Source: Sphingomonas carotinifaciens
GTDB lineage: Bacteria > Pseudomonadota > Alphaproteobacteria > Sphingomonadales > Sphingomonadaceae
Length of the DNA stretch: 64,000 nucleotides
NCBI RefSeq assembly: GCF_009789535.1
Contig: NZ_WSUT01000006.1
Location: 16,238 to 80,237 of the forward strand
Direction of reading: 5' to 3'
Shown here one piece after another: positions 16,675 to 24,208 of this stretch. The notes under the pieces are model-generated. The model was not told the DNA's origin and made no database searches. It was given only the letters and a program-made list of their open reading frames with translations. The stretch's first letter is position 1, and the number at the start of each line of letters is the position of its first letter. The translations under genes were made by a program, and so were the position numbers.

Positions 16675-17307
16675 ATGTGCAACCGCGCTCGCATGTCGAA
16701 TGAGCCCGAAACCCTATGGGGATCGGCCGCGAAGCTGTTTAGCGAGCGGCCCCGCGACAACCGGTTTGACCCGCGCGAGCTGCGCCCCAAGAGCCGCAAC
16801 TATGTCATCCGCGAACAGGGCGGGGAGCGAGCCTGGGACGTGATGACCTGGGACGTGCTCGGCGGGAAGGCGGCGTGGCCGATGACCAACGTGCGCCAGC
16901 TCGGCCTCCCGCAATGGCGCAGGCTGGCAGAGAAGCCGGAGAACCGCTGTCTGGTGCCGTTGACCGAGTTCTGCGAGTTCACGCCTGACAAGCACGATCT
17001 GGGCGACGGCAAACCGCCGCTGAAAGGGGAGATGTGGTTCGGCGTGACCGACCAGCCTGTATTCGCCGTCGCGGGCTTCTGGCAGCGTGTCGAGGGCGGG
17101 AACGGCTTTACGATGGTGACGTGTGACCCCAACACGCTCGTCGCGCCGATCCACCCGAAGGCGATGATTACGATCCTCGAACCTGAGGACATCGATACCT
17201 GGTTGCGCGGTAGCTATGACGAGATCGTCGCGCTGCAGAAGCCCTATGACCCCGCCAAGATGACGGTGAGGGGACCAGTCTTCCCGACCCGACGCCCCGA
17301 ACGCTAG
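16675..17307 (+). CDS. SRAP-domain protein (YedK/HMCES-like, DNA-protein crosslink)
   Basis: 210 residues beginning MCNR: Cys2 is the catalytic residue, exposed after Met removal. Other SRAP features are visible: RPKSRNYVIRE, CLVPLTEFCEF and the His-containing APIHPKAM. The family covalently shields abasic sites in single-stranded DNA. On a plasmid such an activity would protect single strands during transfer or SOS repair. It is convergent with fic, and the stops are only 7 nt apart. Confidence 0.93.
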   Translation: MCNRARMSNEPETLWGSAAKLFSERPRDNRFDPRELRPKSRNYVIREQGGERAWDVMTWDVLGGKAAWPMTNVRQLGLPQWRRLAEKPENRCLVPLTEFCEFTPDKHDLGDGKPPLKGEMWFGVTDQPVFAVAGFWQRVEGGNGFTMVTCDPNTLVAPIHPKAMITILEPEDIDTWLRGSYDEIVALQKPYDPAKMTVRGPVFPTRRPER

Positions 17308-17314
17308 GCGAAGC

Positions 17315-18607
17315 CTAGCGGCTCCGATCCTTCCCGCGATCCGGGGGCGGTGTACCCGGTGAGGAAGGCGGGGCGGACGCCCCTTCGAGCGCGGCCCCGA
17401 TCTTGATCCGGTCGGCGACAAGCTGGCGAGTGGATTCCCCGACCGTGTTGACCATGCGCGCGCTTTCGCCGCGCTCGCGCGCCTTCTGCATGGCGTCGTC
17501 GACGATCGTCTGGGCGGGCGCGAGACGTGGGTCGGCGTGGTTCTTCTCGGCCGTGTTCTTCAGGAACAGCTCGGCGAGCCGCTCCTGGCCTGGCGAAGCC
17601 CCAGGCGGCAGGATCGGCCGCTCCAGCGAGCGAACGGCGCGCTGGAGCTGCGCTGGCTGCTGCGAATTGATCTGGACGCCGAGAGCCGCGCCGATCTCGC
17701 GGACGCGCTCAAGCGGAGTCTGCTGCGGGGTGATGACCGCATCGACCTGACGCACGCCAAGATAGGTGAGAAGGTGTGACTGGTAGATCGGGCCTTTGGC
17801 GTGGCGGACATAGGCCAGCTCGGTGCGGGCGTTGGCGATGACCGGGGAGGGGGCGCCTTCTCGAATGAGGCTGCGTAGCCGGTCGGCCGCCTGCTGGCGG
17901 GCGGCCGGGAGATAGCGATCCAGTTCCTCGCGGGCCTTGGTCAGCGTCACCCGGTAGCGCTGCCCTTCGGGCGGCGCACGTTGAGGCAGCAAGGCTATCC
18001 CGGCGGGACCGATCCGCGCTTCGGGCGCAAGGTCGCGACGGATCGCCGCCTCGGCGAGCACCGCGGCCATAGGCCGATGATCGCCGGTGAGGAAGCCATG
18101 CCGGGACGCGTCCATCCACGCGGTCTTGTCGATCGAGGCGATCCTGATGGGATGGCCGGCATCGCGGGCGAGCTGCGCCGCGTGGTGGCGCATCGTCCGC
18201 CCGTTTCCCTCGCGGAAAGGGTGGATGGCATTGATCTCGTTGATGTGGTTGCCGAGCCGGTCGAAAAACTCGTCGCGGGCGAGGCCCTTCAGCGCATCGC
18301 CCGCCCGCGTATCGGCAAACCGCTTATCGAGCTCGCGCGCGATGTAAGGCACGTGCGCGAAACTGGAGCCGCCCTTGGCGATATTGACGGTGCGATCCTG
18401 ACCCGCCCAGTCGTAAAGGTCCTGGAAGAGGTGCCGATGTAGGGCGCGATAGCCGTCCGTCGTCGCTGGAAAGGTGAGGCGCGCGGCTTCTGCGCCGCGC
18501 GCCAAGGTCAACCTCCGCTCGGCCTCCATGAGGGTCTTGTCGTCCGTGATCCCAAGCCGGTTCCGGAGCGTGTCGGTCCCCGGATAGGTGTAGGGATCGT
18601 CTGCCAA
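17315..18607 (-). CDS. fic: Fic-domain toxin (AMP transferase), VbhT-like
   Basis: 430 residues. The Fic core is at the N-terminus with HPFREGNGR at residues 129-137, the complete HxFx(D/E)GNGRxxR catalytic loop (FREGNGRTMR), and GGSSFAHVPYI as the flap. The C-terminal ~200 residues are helical and charged, without a recognised domain. It starts 3 nt after a small VbhA-like gene, the arrangement of VbhA/VbhT toxin-antitoxin pairs. Such toxins AMPylate target proteins such as gyrase when unrestrained. Confidence 0.92.
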   Translation of the reverse strand: MADDPYTYPGTDTLRNRLGITDDKTLMEAERRLTLARGAEAARLTFPATTDGYRALHRHLFQDLYDWAGQDRTVNIAKGGSSFAHVPYIARELDKRFADTRAGDALKGLARDEFFDRLGNHINEINAIHPFREGNGRTMRHHAAQLARDAGHPIRIASIDKTAWMDASRHGFLTGDHRPMAAVLAEAAIRRDLAPEARIGPAGIALLPQRAPPEGQRYRVTLTKAREELDRYLPAARQQAADRLRSLIREGAPSPVIANARTELAYVRHAKGPIYQSHLLTYLGVRQVDAVITPQQTPLERVREIGAALGVQINSQQPAQLQRAVRSLERPILPPGASPGQERLAELFLKNTAEKNHADPRLAPAQTIVDDAMQKARERGESARMVNTVGESTRQLVADRIKIGAALEGASAPPSSPGTPPPDRGKDRSR

Positions 18608-18609
18608 GG

Positions 18610-18867
18610 TCAGGCCGCGATCTGGTGGGTTCCTGGCTTGTAGAGGCCGAGGATGATGGACGGCATGAGCGAAGGGGGAACACCCTCATCGAGCATCATG
18701 GCGAACATGGCATCCTCGTCGCCGGTCGGCGTCATGTCCTCGATGACGAGGTTGGCGCGCGCCTCTGCTACGTCCTCGCGCCAGAGCGCGATCTGCTCGG
18801 GGGTGCCACGCTCAAAGTCCATGGAGCGGATGCGCTCGCGCAGCGTGTCGAGATTGATCTGGGCCAT
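18610..18867 (-). CDS. VbhA-like antitoxin of the Fic toxin
   Basis: 85 residues, immediately upstream of fic on the same strand. The central part ARANLVIEDMTPTGDEDAMF has the antitoxin-VbhA layout, where an inhibitory helix carries (S/T)xxxE(G/N). Here the corresponding stretch reads NLVIED, keeping the Glu but not the flanking residues. The N-terminus (MAQINLDTLRERIRSMDF) is probably DNA- or toxin-binding. The call rests on position and length as much as on sequence. Confidence 0.75.
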   Translation of the reverse strand: MAQINLDTLRERIRSMDFERGTPEQIALWREDVAEARANLVIEDMTPTGDEDAMFAMMLDEGVPPSLMPSIILGLYKPGTHQIAA

Positions 18868-18953
18868 CGCGTCATCCTTTCGCCGTTAACCCTACGCGCT
18901 CCCCCGCGATTTCTCAACAAATCACGTTGGCGCAGGTCCGTTTCGGCACGGTT

Positions 18954-18979
18954 GATCCGCGCTCAATCGAGCGCGGATC
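18954..18979 (-). terminator. Hairpin downstream of the DUF3768 gene
   Basis: GATCCGCGCTC (18954-18964), loop AATC, GAGCGCGGATC (18969-18979): an 11-bp perfect stem 16 nt past the DUF3768 stop. There is no long T run, so termination is likely but not certain. Confidence 0.5.
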
Positions 18980-18994
18980 GCTACGCCACAGGCG

Positions 18995-19381
18995 TTAGTA
19001 TTCGCTGGCCAGCATGATCGTCAGCACCCGTTTAGTCTGCTCGGGATTCCACGGAGCGTCACTGCCGTAGGTGAGGCTCGTGTCGTAGCAGTCGATCTTC
19101 CAGAACACCGTCTGCACAACCGCCTTTGCATCGTCCGGACGGTCCTGCGTCCACGCGCCGGTTGCGAGCTTATAGATCGCGCCGAAATCGTGCTCGCCAT
19201 GAGGGTCGTTGTTGCCATCGAACTTCGTGAACCGGGTGATCGCGACCAACGCGGCGAAACGGTCCAGCTCGGGGAGGGCCTGGAATCCCATCGTAACGTT
19301 GGCGAGGCTCGCGAGGCCAGGGTGGGTACGCGCCGCATCGTTGAGACGCCGGATGGTGTCGATCTGCTCGGGAGTCGGCAT
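18995..19381 (-). CDS. DUF3768-domain protein
   Basis: 128 residues, matching my memory of the DUF3768 family: LPELDRFAALVAITRFTKFDGNNDPHGEHDFG and a conserved C-terminal WNPEQTKRVLTIML. Function unknown; the family is spread on alphaproteobacterial plasmids next to ardC and ParB-like genes. It is preceded by AGGAGGATCACC (ribosome site) and by copy A of the structured leader repeat shared with the 26.3 kb and 28.9 kb genes, so co-regulation with those is inferred. Confidence 0.8.
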   Translation of the reverse strand: MPTPEQIDTIRRLNDAARTHPGLASLANVTMGFQALPELDRFAALVAITRFTKFDGNNDPHGEHDFGAIYKLATGAWTQDRPDDAKAVVQTVFWKIDCYDTSLTYGSDAPWNPEQTKRVLTIMLASEY

Positions 19382-19432
19382 GGGTGATCCTCCTTGTTGG
19401 CATGGGCCGCAAGGCCGTTCGGCCTCACGGCC

Positions 19433-19607
19433 CTGCCTGTCCGGCGAGGACGGGATGGGGAGGGGAACGAGAATCTTGGTAAGCTGGCGCGGGCGAGCCG
19501 CCCTAGCGCGGCCGGCACCGACGGGGCCGGGCGCCGCGCTTGGCGGCTTACACGGGCGGCAAGATTGTCGTTCGGGAACGAAAGGGCGGCGCCCTTGGCG
19601 TTCCCCG
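19433..19607 (-). promoter_or_regulatory. Structured leader repeat, copy A (DUF3768)
   Basis: About 175 bp, largely identical to copies B and C. Shared blocks include GGCGAGGACGGGATGGGGAG, GCCGCCCTAGCGCGGCC and CGGGAACGAAAGGGC. A base stem AATCTTG (19472-19478) pairs with CAAGATT (19560-19566). Inside it GCCGCC-AGCGCGGC pairs with GCCGCGCT-GGCGGC. A second hairpin GGGAAC-AAGGGC / GCCCTT-GTTCCC follows. The base-stem sequence differs in each copy while pairing is kept. Confidence 0.7.
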
Positions 19608-19672
19608 GCGCGGGTCGCCCCGCGCCAGACAAACGGATAAGGTTCGGGAGGGGACTTCGGGGGGAAGCGCGA

Positions 19673-20332
19673 ATGTCGAACTGGGCGGAGCGGGCGTCGG
19701 CGTCGTTGCTACCGCTCAGCCGCGCGAGCACCCTTGGCGCCGCGCTCAAGGAGTGGACCTATACGGGGCGCTTCTTCGACCTCGAAGCGGCGGACGGCAC
19801 CTGCGAGCTGTGCGGGCAGCAGGAGCTTCGCTACCATTTCGAGATCGAGAACGACGGCACGTCCGCGTCGTTGCTGGTCGGCTCCGAGTGCATCAAGCGC
19901 TTCGAGATCGCCGGCATTGACGAGCAAGGGCGACGGCTCGATGCACGCGATACGGGAAAGCTGGTGGACCGTCACCGCCGCGGCCTGGTGGAGGACGCGC
20001 GCAAGCAACGCGTCATGACCGCGCTGCTCAAGCTCGGTCGCAAGGCACCCGACTTCGACGCGCAGAACTTCATCGCCTTCGTCGACGACAAAGGTGCGTT
20101 CACCCCCAACCAGGTGGCGATGATCTTCTGGCGGCTCGGCTCGGCCGGGGTGGAGTATCGCCCGGCCGACTGGAAGGTGCGGCTGCGCCGCGACAGCGAT
20201 ATCGGCCAGCTCCGAACGATGAAGCCGGCCGCTTTCAAGCGAGTCATGGCGGCGCTCACCGCGGCGCAGCGGCGCCGGATCGACGAAATCGAGGCTCGCT
20301 TAGCTCAGTATGGGCAGCGCTGGCGCGAGTGA
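19673..20332 (+). CDS. Conserved plasmid protein with CxxC zinc-like motif
   Basis: The ATG at 19673 has GGGGGAAG just upstream. The 219-residue product carries CELCGQQELRYHFEIEN and, 27 residues later, SECIKRF, possibly a zinc-binding set. The rest is helical and basic (LLKLGRKAPDFDAQNFIAF; FTPNQVAMIFWRLG). I do not recognise a named domain. It is divergent from the DUF3768 gene across leader copy A. Confidence 0.7.
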   Translation: MSNWAERASASLLPLSRASTLGAALKEWTYTGRFFDLEAADGTCELCGQQELRYHFEIENDGTSASLLVGSECIKRFEIAGIDEQGRRLDARDTGKLVDRHRRGLVEDARKQRVMTALLKLGRKAPDFDAQNFIAFVDDKGAFTPNQVAMIFWRLGSAGVEYRPADWKVRLRRDSDIGQLRTMKPAAFKRVMAALTAAQRRRIDEIEARLAQYGQRWRE

Positions 20333-20401
20333 TGTGCCGCCCGCGGTGCGGACCGTGATTTTCTGCTTTCGTTCCGCTCGGCCCTGACTCATAGAATCGT
20401 C

Positions 20402-20884
20402 ATGCCGATCATGCCGGAACATCGCTGGCTGTACCCGATCGACTGGCCCGAGCTGTCCAGGCTGATCCGGTTCGGCCGCGCTAAAGGCCGCTGCGAGCAT
20501 TGCCGACGGCCGCACGGTGCGCGCGTCTTCCATCTTGGCGATGGTCGCTGGTGGGATGCCGATCGCCGACAGTGGCGCGACGGGCGGGGACGGCGCATCC
20601 GTGTCGTCGGGGCAGACGTCGCCGCGATCGTCCGGCTCACGCGGGTGTATATCGCCTGCGCGCACCTCAATCACGACCCGACCGACAATGCGCCGCGCAA
20701 TCTCGCCGCGCTCTGCCAGCGCTGCCACATGATCCACGACGCGGCCGAGCATCGCCGGCGCCGGTGGTACAACGCCTATCGCAGGCGTGCGCTGGGCGAT
20801 CTTTTGGCTCTGCTCGATGGGCTGCCGACGATCGGGGCGAGGCAGGGTGTGCCACGTGGCACACCTGCGCGTCACACCGCCTAA
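20402..20884 (+). CDS. HNH-type endonuclease-like protein
   Basis: 160 residues with two zinc-type Cys pairs: CEHC near residue 31 and CQRC near 105. Between them is ACAHLNHDPTDNAPRNL, the His-Asn-His arrangement of HNH nucleases. It has a basic, arginine-rich tail. The C-terminus (GVPRGTP) is encoded by the 20-bp palindrome at 20846-20865, so the end of the protein is shaped by that DNA site. Confidence 0.72.
   Translation: MPIMPEHRWLYPIDWPELSRLIRFGRAKGRCEHCRRPHGARVFHLGDGRWWDADRRQWRDGRGRRIRVVGADVAAIVRLTRVYIACAHLNHDPTDNAPRNLAALCQRCHMIHDAAEHRRRRWYNAYRRRALGDLLALLDGLPTIGARQGVPRGTPARHTA
20846..20865. repeat. parS-like 20-bp palindrome, copy 1
   Basis: GGTGTGCCACGTGGCACACC, perfect. Inside the 3' end of the HNH gene and at the border with the ars operon. 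The central 16 bp match 12 of 16 positions of the bacterial parS TGTTTCACGTGAAACA. Confidence 0.85.
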
Positions 20885-20931
20885 GCCCCCCATTCACTCG
20901 AACCGCGGTAAGGGAGAAGGCCTATCGCTCT

Positions 20932-20958
20932 TTGATATATCTGCTATGCTGGATATAT
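20932..20958 (+). promoter_or_regulatory. Probable ArsR operator/promoter region
   Basis: TTGATATATC and GGATATATGG form an imperfect inverted repeat around CTGCTATGCT, overlapping the arsR ATG at 20957. ArsR-type operators are short AT-rich dyads of this kind. The exact -35/-10 could not be fixed. Confidence 0.5.
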
Positions 20959-21289
20959 GGAAAACGAGTTAGCGATCGCGGCACTGGGGGCGTTGGCGCA
21001 GGGCACGCGCCTCGACGTGTTTCGTCTGCTGGTGCGGCACGAGCCTGACGGGTTGGCTGCAGGCGAGATCGCCCGCCGGCTGGATGTGCCGCAGAACACG
21101 ATGTCGGCGCACCTTGGTATTCTGGCCCGTGCCGGCCTCGTTCGCTCCGAACGGCACAGCCGGTCGATCATCTACCGCGCCGACCTCGACGGGCTGCGCG
21201 CGCTAACGCTGTTCCTCGTCAAGGATTGCTGTGCCGGCAACGCCGAATTGTGCGGGCCGCTCATCGCCGAACTCGCTCCCTGCTGCTGA
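20957..21289 (+). CDS. arsR: ArsR-family arsenite-responsive repressor
   Basis: 110 residues with a winged-helix core (EIARRLDVPQNTMSAHLGILARAGLV). The C-terminal cysteines are Cys91, Cys92, Cys99, Cys109 and Cys110, like the C-terminal As(III) site of the Acidithiobacillus ArsR type rather than the ELCVCDL type. First gene of a five-gene arsenic operon, 11 nt before arsC. It should repress its own operon until As(III) or Sb(III) binds. Confidence 0.95.
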   Translation: MENELAIAALGALAQGTRLDVFRLLVRHEPDGLAAGEIARRLDVPQNTMSAHLGILARAGLVRSERHSRSIIYRADLDGLRALTLFLVKDCCAGNAELCGPLIAELAPCC

Positions 21290-21300
21290 AAGGACGCCCC

Positions 21301-21744
21301 ATGAGCCGGACTGACTCGGTCGTCGACATCGTCATCTACCACAATCCCGAGTGCGGCACGTCGCGCAACGCGCTCACCATGATCCGCAATGCCGGCATCG
21401 AGCCGCACGTGGTCGAATATCTGAAGACCCCGCCGTCGCGCGCGCTGCTGGTCGAGCTGATTGAGCGGGCGGGCATCTCGCCGCGCGAGCTGCTGCGCGA
21501 GAAAGGCACGCCCTATGCGGAGCTGGGGCTCGGCGACACCACACTGTCCGACGAGGCGCTGGTGGACGCGATGATGGCGCACCCGATCCTCATCAACCGC
21601 CCGCTGGTCGTCTCACCCTTGGCCGTGAAGCTCTGCCGCCCGTCCGAAGCCGTCCTCGATCTGTTGCCGAGCGGGCAGCTCGGCGCGTTCGCCAAGGAGG
21701 ACGGCGAACAGGTGGTGGACGCGTCCGGCGAGCGGGTCGGCTGA
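21301..21744 (+). CDS. arsC: Arsenate reductase, glutaredoxin-dependent
   Basis: 147 residues from ATG 21301 (AAAGGACG upstream). The active-site loop HNPECGTSRN has the nucleophile at Cys18, and the downstream motif MMAHPILINRPLVV contains the conserved Arg and cis-Pro region of ArsC. It reduces arsenate to arsenite with glutathione and glutaredoxin, feeding Acr3. Confidence 0.95.
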   Translation: MSRTDSVVDIVIYHNPECGTSRNALTMIRNAGIEPHVVEYLKTPPSRALLVELIERAGISPRELLREKGTPYAELGLGDTTLSDEALVDAMMAHPILINRPLVVSPLAVKLCRPSEAVLDLLPSGQLGAFAKEDGEQVVDASGERVG

Positions 21745-21748
21745 GCCC

Positions 21749-22828
21749 ATGTCGACGATCGCCCCTGTCGCCGGACCTGCGCCGGCGCGCGCCGGCATCG
21801 GCACCTTCGAGCGCTACCTGACGCTCTGGGTGGCGCTCTGCATCGTTGCCGGCATCGGCTTGGGGCACCTTTTGCCCGGCCTGTTCGCGCGCGTTGCCTC
21901 GGCCGAGGTAGCGCGCGTCAACCTCATCGTCGCGGTGCTGATCTGGCTGATGATCGTACCGATGCTGCTCAAGATCGACTTCGGCGCGCTCGGGTCGGTC
22001 CGCCAGCATTGGAAGGGGGTGGGCGTCACACTGTTCATCAACTGGGCGGTGAAGCCCTTCTCGATGGCAGCGCTTGGCACATTGTTCATCGGTTGGCTGT
22101 TCGCGCCGCTTCTGCCCGCAGGGGAGGGGCCGTCCTACATCGCTGGCCTGATCCTGCTCGCTGCGGCACCGTGCACGGCCATGGTGTTCGTGTGGTCGAA
22201 CCTGTGCGAGGGCGAGCCGACCTACACGCTGTCCCAGGTCGCGCTGAACGACGTCATCATGGTGTTCCTGTTCGCGCCGCTCGTCGGGCTGCTGCTCGGC
22301 GTCGCTTCGGTGACGGTGCCGTGGGACACGCTGCTGATCTCGGTGATGCTCTACATCGTCGTGCCAGTCATCGCCGCCCAGCTCGTGCGCCGTGTCGTGC
22401 TGACGAACGGCGGACAAGCCGCGCTCGACCGGCTGCTCGGTCGCTTGGGGCCGGTGTCGCTCGTCTCGCTGCTGGCGACGCTCGTCCTGCTGTTCGGCTT
22501 CCAGGGTGAGGCGATCGTGGCGCAGCCGTTGGTGATCGCACTGCTTGCGGTGCCGATCCTCATCCAAGTCTATTTCAATGCAGGTCTAGCCTACTGGCTC
22601 TCGCGCCGCTTCGGCGTTGCCTGGTGCGTGGCGGCGCCTGCGGCGCTGATCGGCGCATCCAACTTCTTCGAATTGGCCGTGGCGGCCGCGATCTCGCTGT
22701 TCGGGCTCAAGTCGGGCGCGGCGCTGGCCACGGTCGTCGGCGTGCTGGTCGAGGTGCCCGTGATGCTGTCGGTCGTCTCGATCGTGAAAGCATCCCGGGG
22801 CTGGTACGAGCGCGGGGCGCACGCATGA
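21749..22828 (+). CDS. acr3: Arsenite exporter of the Acr3 family
   Basis: 359 residues and about ten membrane helices. The essential cysteine is in the helix AAAPCTAMVFVWSN (Cys142), followed by EGEPTYTLSQVALNDVIM, typical of Acr3. It extrudes As(III) using the proton gradient. It starts 4 nt after arsC and overlaps arsN2. Confidence 0.95.
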   Translation: MSTIAPVAGPAPARAGIGTFERYLTLWVALCIVAGIGLGHLLPGLFARVASAEVARVNLIVAVLIWLMIVPMLLKIDFGALGSVRQHWKGVGVTLFINWAVKPFSMAALGTLFIGWLFAPLLPAGEGPSYIAGLILLAAAPCTAMVFVWSNLCEGEPTYTLSQVALNDVIMVFLFAPLVGLLLGVASVTVPWDTLLISVMLYIVVPVIAAQLVRRVVLTNGGQAALDRLLGRLGPVSLVSLLATLVLLFGFQGEAIVAQPLVIALLAVPILIQVYFNAGLAYWLSRRFGVAWCVAAPAALIGASNFFELAVAAAISLFGLKSGAALATVVGVLVEVPVMLSVVSIVKASRGWYERGAHA

Positions 22829-23262
22829 CCGGCCTCCGCGTCACGTGTCTCGCGCCGGGCGAGCTGGATGATCTGGCCGGCGCGCTGGCAGCCGCCAAGC
22901 TGCCGACCGCCGATCTCGCCGAACCCGGCCGCGCCTTCGTCCGCTTCGACGACGACGCTGGGTTGGTCGGGTTCGGCGGGATCGAGGGCGAAGGGTCGGA
23001 CCGCCTGCTCCGCTCGCTGGTGGTCTTGGCCGATCGCCGGGGCGCCGGCATCGGCGGTGCGATGCTGGCGCTGCTTGAGGGCGAGGCGCGCCGGCTCGGC
23101 GCCGAGCGGCTCCACCTTCTGACCGACACCGCGGCGCCATTTTTCCGGGTGAACGGCTATGCAGAGGCCGATCGCGCTGCGGCGCCGCCTGCGGTTGCCG
23201 CCTCGCGCGAGTTCACCGCGCTCTGCCCGGCGTCGGCCACCTTTCTCGTGAAAGCTCTTTGA
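22825..23262 (+). CDS. arsN2: ArsN2-type GNAT acetyltransferase
   Basis: 145 residues. It overlaps acr3 as ATGA. The GNAT core is visible: [25 protein letters not shown] (acetyl-CoA loop R-G-x-G-x-G/A variant) and [19 protein letters not shown]. ArsN-type enzymes in arsenic operons acetylate phosphorus- or arsenic-containing analogues of glutamate. The substrate here is inferred only from the operon. Confidence 0.85.
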   Translation: MTGLRVTCLAPGELDDLAGALAAAKLPTADLAEPGRAFVRFDDDAGLVGFGGIEGEGSDRLLRSLVVLADRRGAGIGGAMLALLEGEARRLGAERLHLLTDTAAPFFRVNGYAEADRAAAPPAVAASREFTALCPASATFLVKAL

Positions 23263-24017
23263 TGCCGCTTCGTACGCTCACCGATCCCGACCTCCTGCCG
23301 GCACTCGATCCAGCCTATATCCGCGCGCGGCCCGCCACAGGGCTCGGGCCGCTTGATCCGGCACCTCGGATACTCCTGCTCTACGGCAGCTTGCGTGAGC
23401 GCTCCTTCTCGCGGCTCGCCACGGAGGAAGCGGCACGCCTGCTGCAGTTATTCGGCGCGGAAACGCGGATCTTCGATCCCTCGACACTGCCGCTCCCCGA
23501 CCAAGTGGCCGGAGACGATCACCCGGCCGTCCATGAGCTGCGCGAACTGGCGCTGTGGTCCGAGGGCCAAGTCTGGTGCAGCCCGGAACGTCACGGCCAG
23601 ATCACCGGCATCATGAAAGCGCAGATCGATCACCTGCCGCTCGAGATGAAGGGCATGCGCCCGACCCAGGGCCGTACGCTCGCGGTGATGCAGGTGTCTG
23701 GCGGATCGCAGTCGTTCAACGCCGTCAACACGCTGCGGCTGCTCGGCCGCTGGATGCGGATGTTCACGATCCCGAACCAGTCGTCGGTCGCGATGGCCTA
23801 CAAGGAGTTCGACGAGACCGGACGCATGAAGCCGTCGAGCTATTATGACCGCATCGTCGACGTGATGGAGGAGCTGGTCCGCTTCACGGTCCTGCTACGG
23901 CCACACGCGACGCAGCTCGTAGAACGCTACTCGGAGCGCAAACAGGCCGGCGTGCCGGTCGACACGACGACGGACCTGTCGAGCATCGCGACCGCGCCAC
24001 AAGGCCGCTGGCGGTGA
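23262..24017 (+). CDS. arsH: ArsH NADPH-dependent flavoprotein
   Basis: I choose ATG 23262 (TGATG overlap with arsN2) over the TTG one codon earlier. 251 residues with the FMN-binding [18 protein letters not shown] and the ArsH stretch [22 protein letters not shown]. ArsH oxidises trivalent organoarsenicals and acts as a quinone/FMN reductase. Last gene of the ars operon. Confidence 0.94.
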   Translation: MPLRTLTDPDLLPALDPAYIRARPATGLGPLDPAPRILLLYGSLRERSFSRLATEEAARLLQLFGAETRIFDPSTLPLPDQVAGDDHPAVHELRELALWSEGQVWCSPERHGQITGIMKAQIDHLPLEMKGMRPTQGRTLAVMQVSGGSQSFNAVNTLRLLGRWMRMFTIPNQSSVAMAYKEFDETGRMKPSSYYDRIVDVMEELVRFTVLLRPHATQLVERYSERKQAGVPVDTTTDLSSIATAPQGRWR

Positions 24018-24053
24018 GCCGCACCACCCGATCGGCAAGGAAGTCGCCACGGC

Positions 24054-24133
24054 GCCGCCCGACCTCGTGTCGGGCGGCGCGACGCGGACCTGAAAGGGCA
24101 GCCGGCGCGCCAGCCCGCCAGGGCTGGCGCGCC
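24054..24133. other. Two strong hairpins after the ars operon
   Basis: GCCGCCCGAC/GTCGGGCGGC (24054-24078, 5-nt loop) and GGCGCGCCAGCCC/GGGCTGGCGCGCC (24104-24133, 4-nt loop, 13-bp stem). They lie between the convergent arsH and ParB-like genes. They may stop transcription from the left; no T tract. Confidence 0.5.
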
Positions 24134-24171
24134 GGGGCGACGGGCCGCCTTGCGCTCGTCAGGAGAGGAAA

Positions 24172-24197
24172 GGGGGTCCGATTATCACCGGACCCCC
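24172..24197 (-). terminator. Intrinsic terminator of the ParB-like gene
   Basis: GGGGGTCCG (24172-24180), 8-nt loop, CGGACCCCC (24189-24197). Read on the minus strand it is followed by TTTCC, 12 nt beyond the stop of the ParB-like gene. Confidence 0.7.
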
Positions 24198-24208
24198 AGC
24201 TTTGCTGT

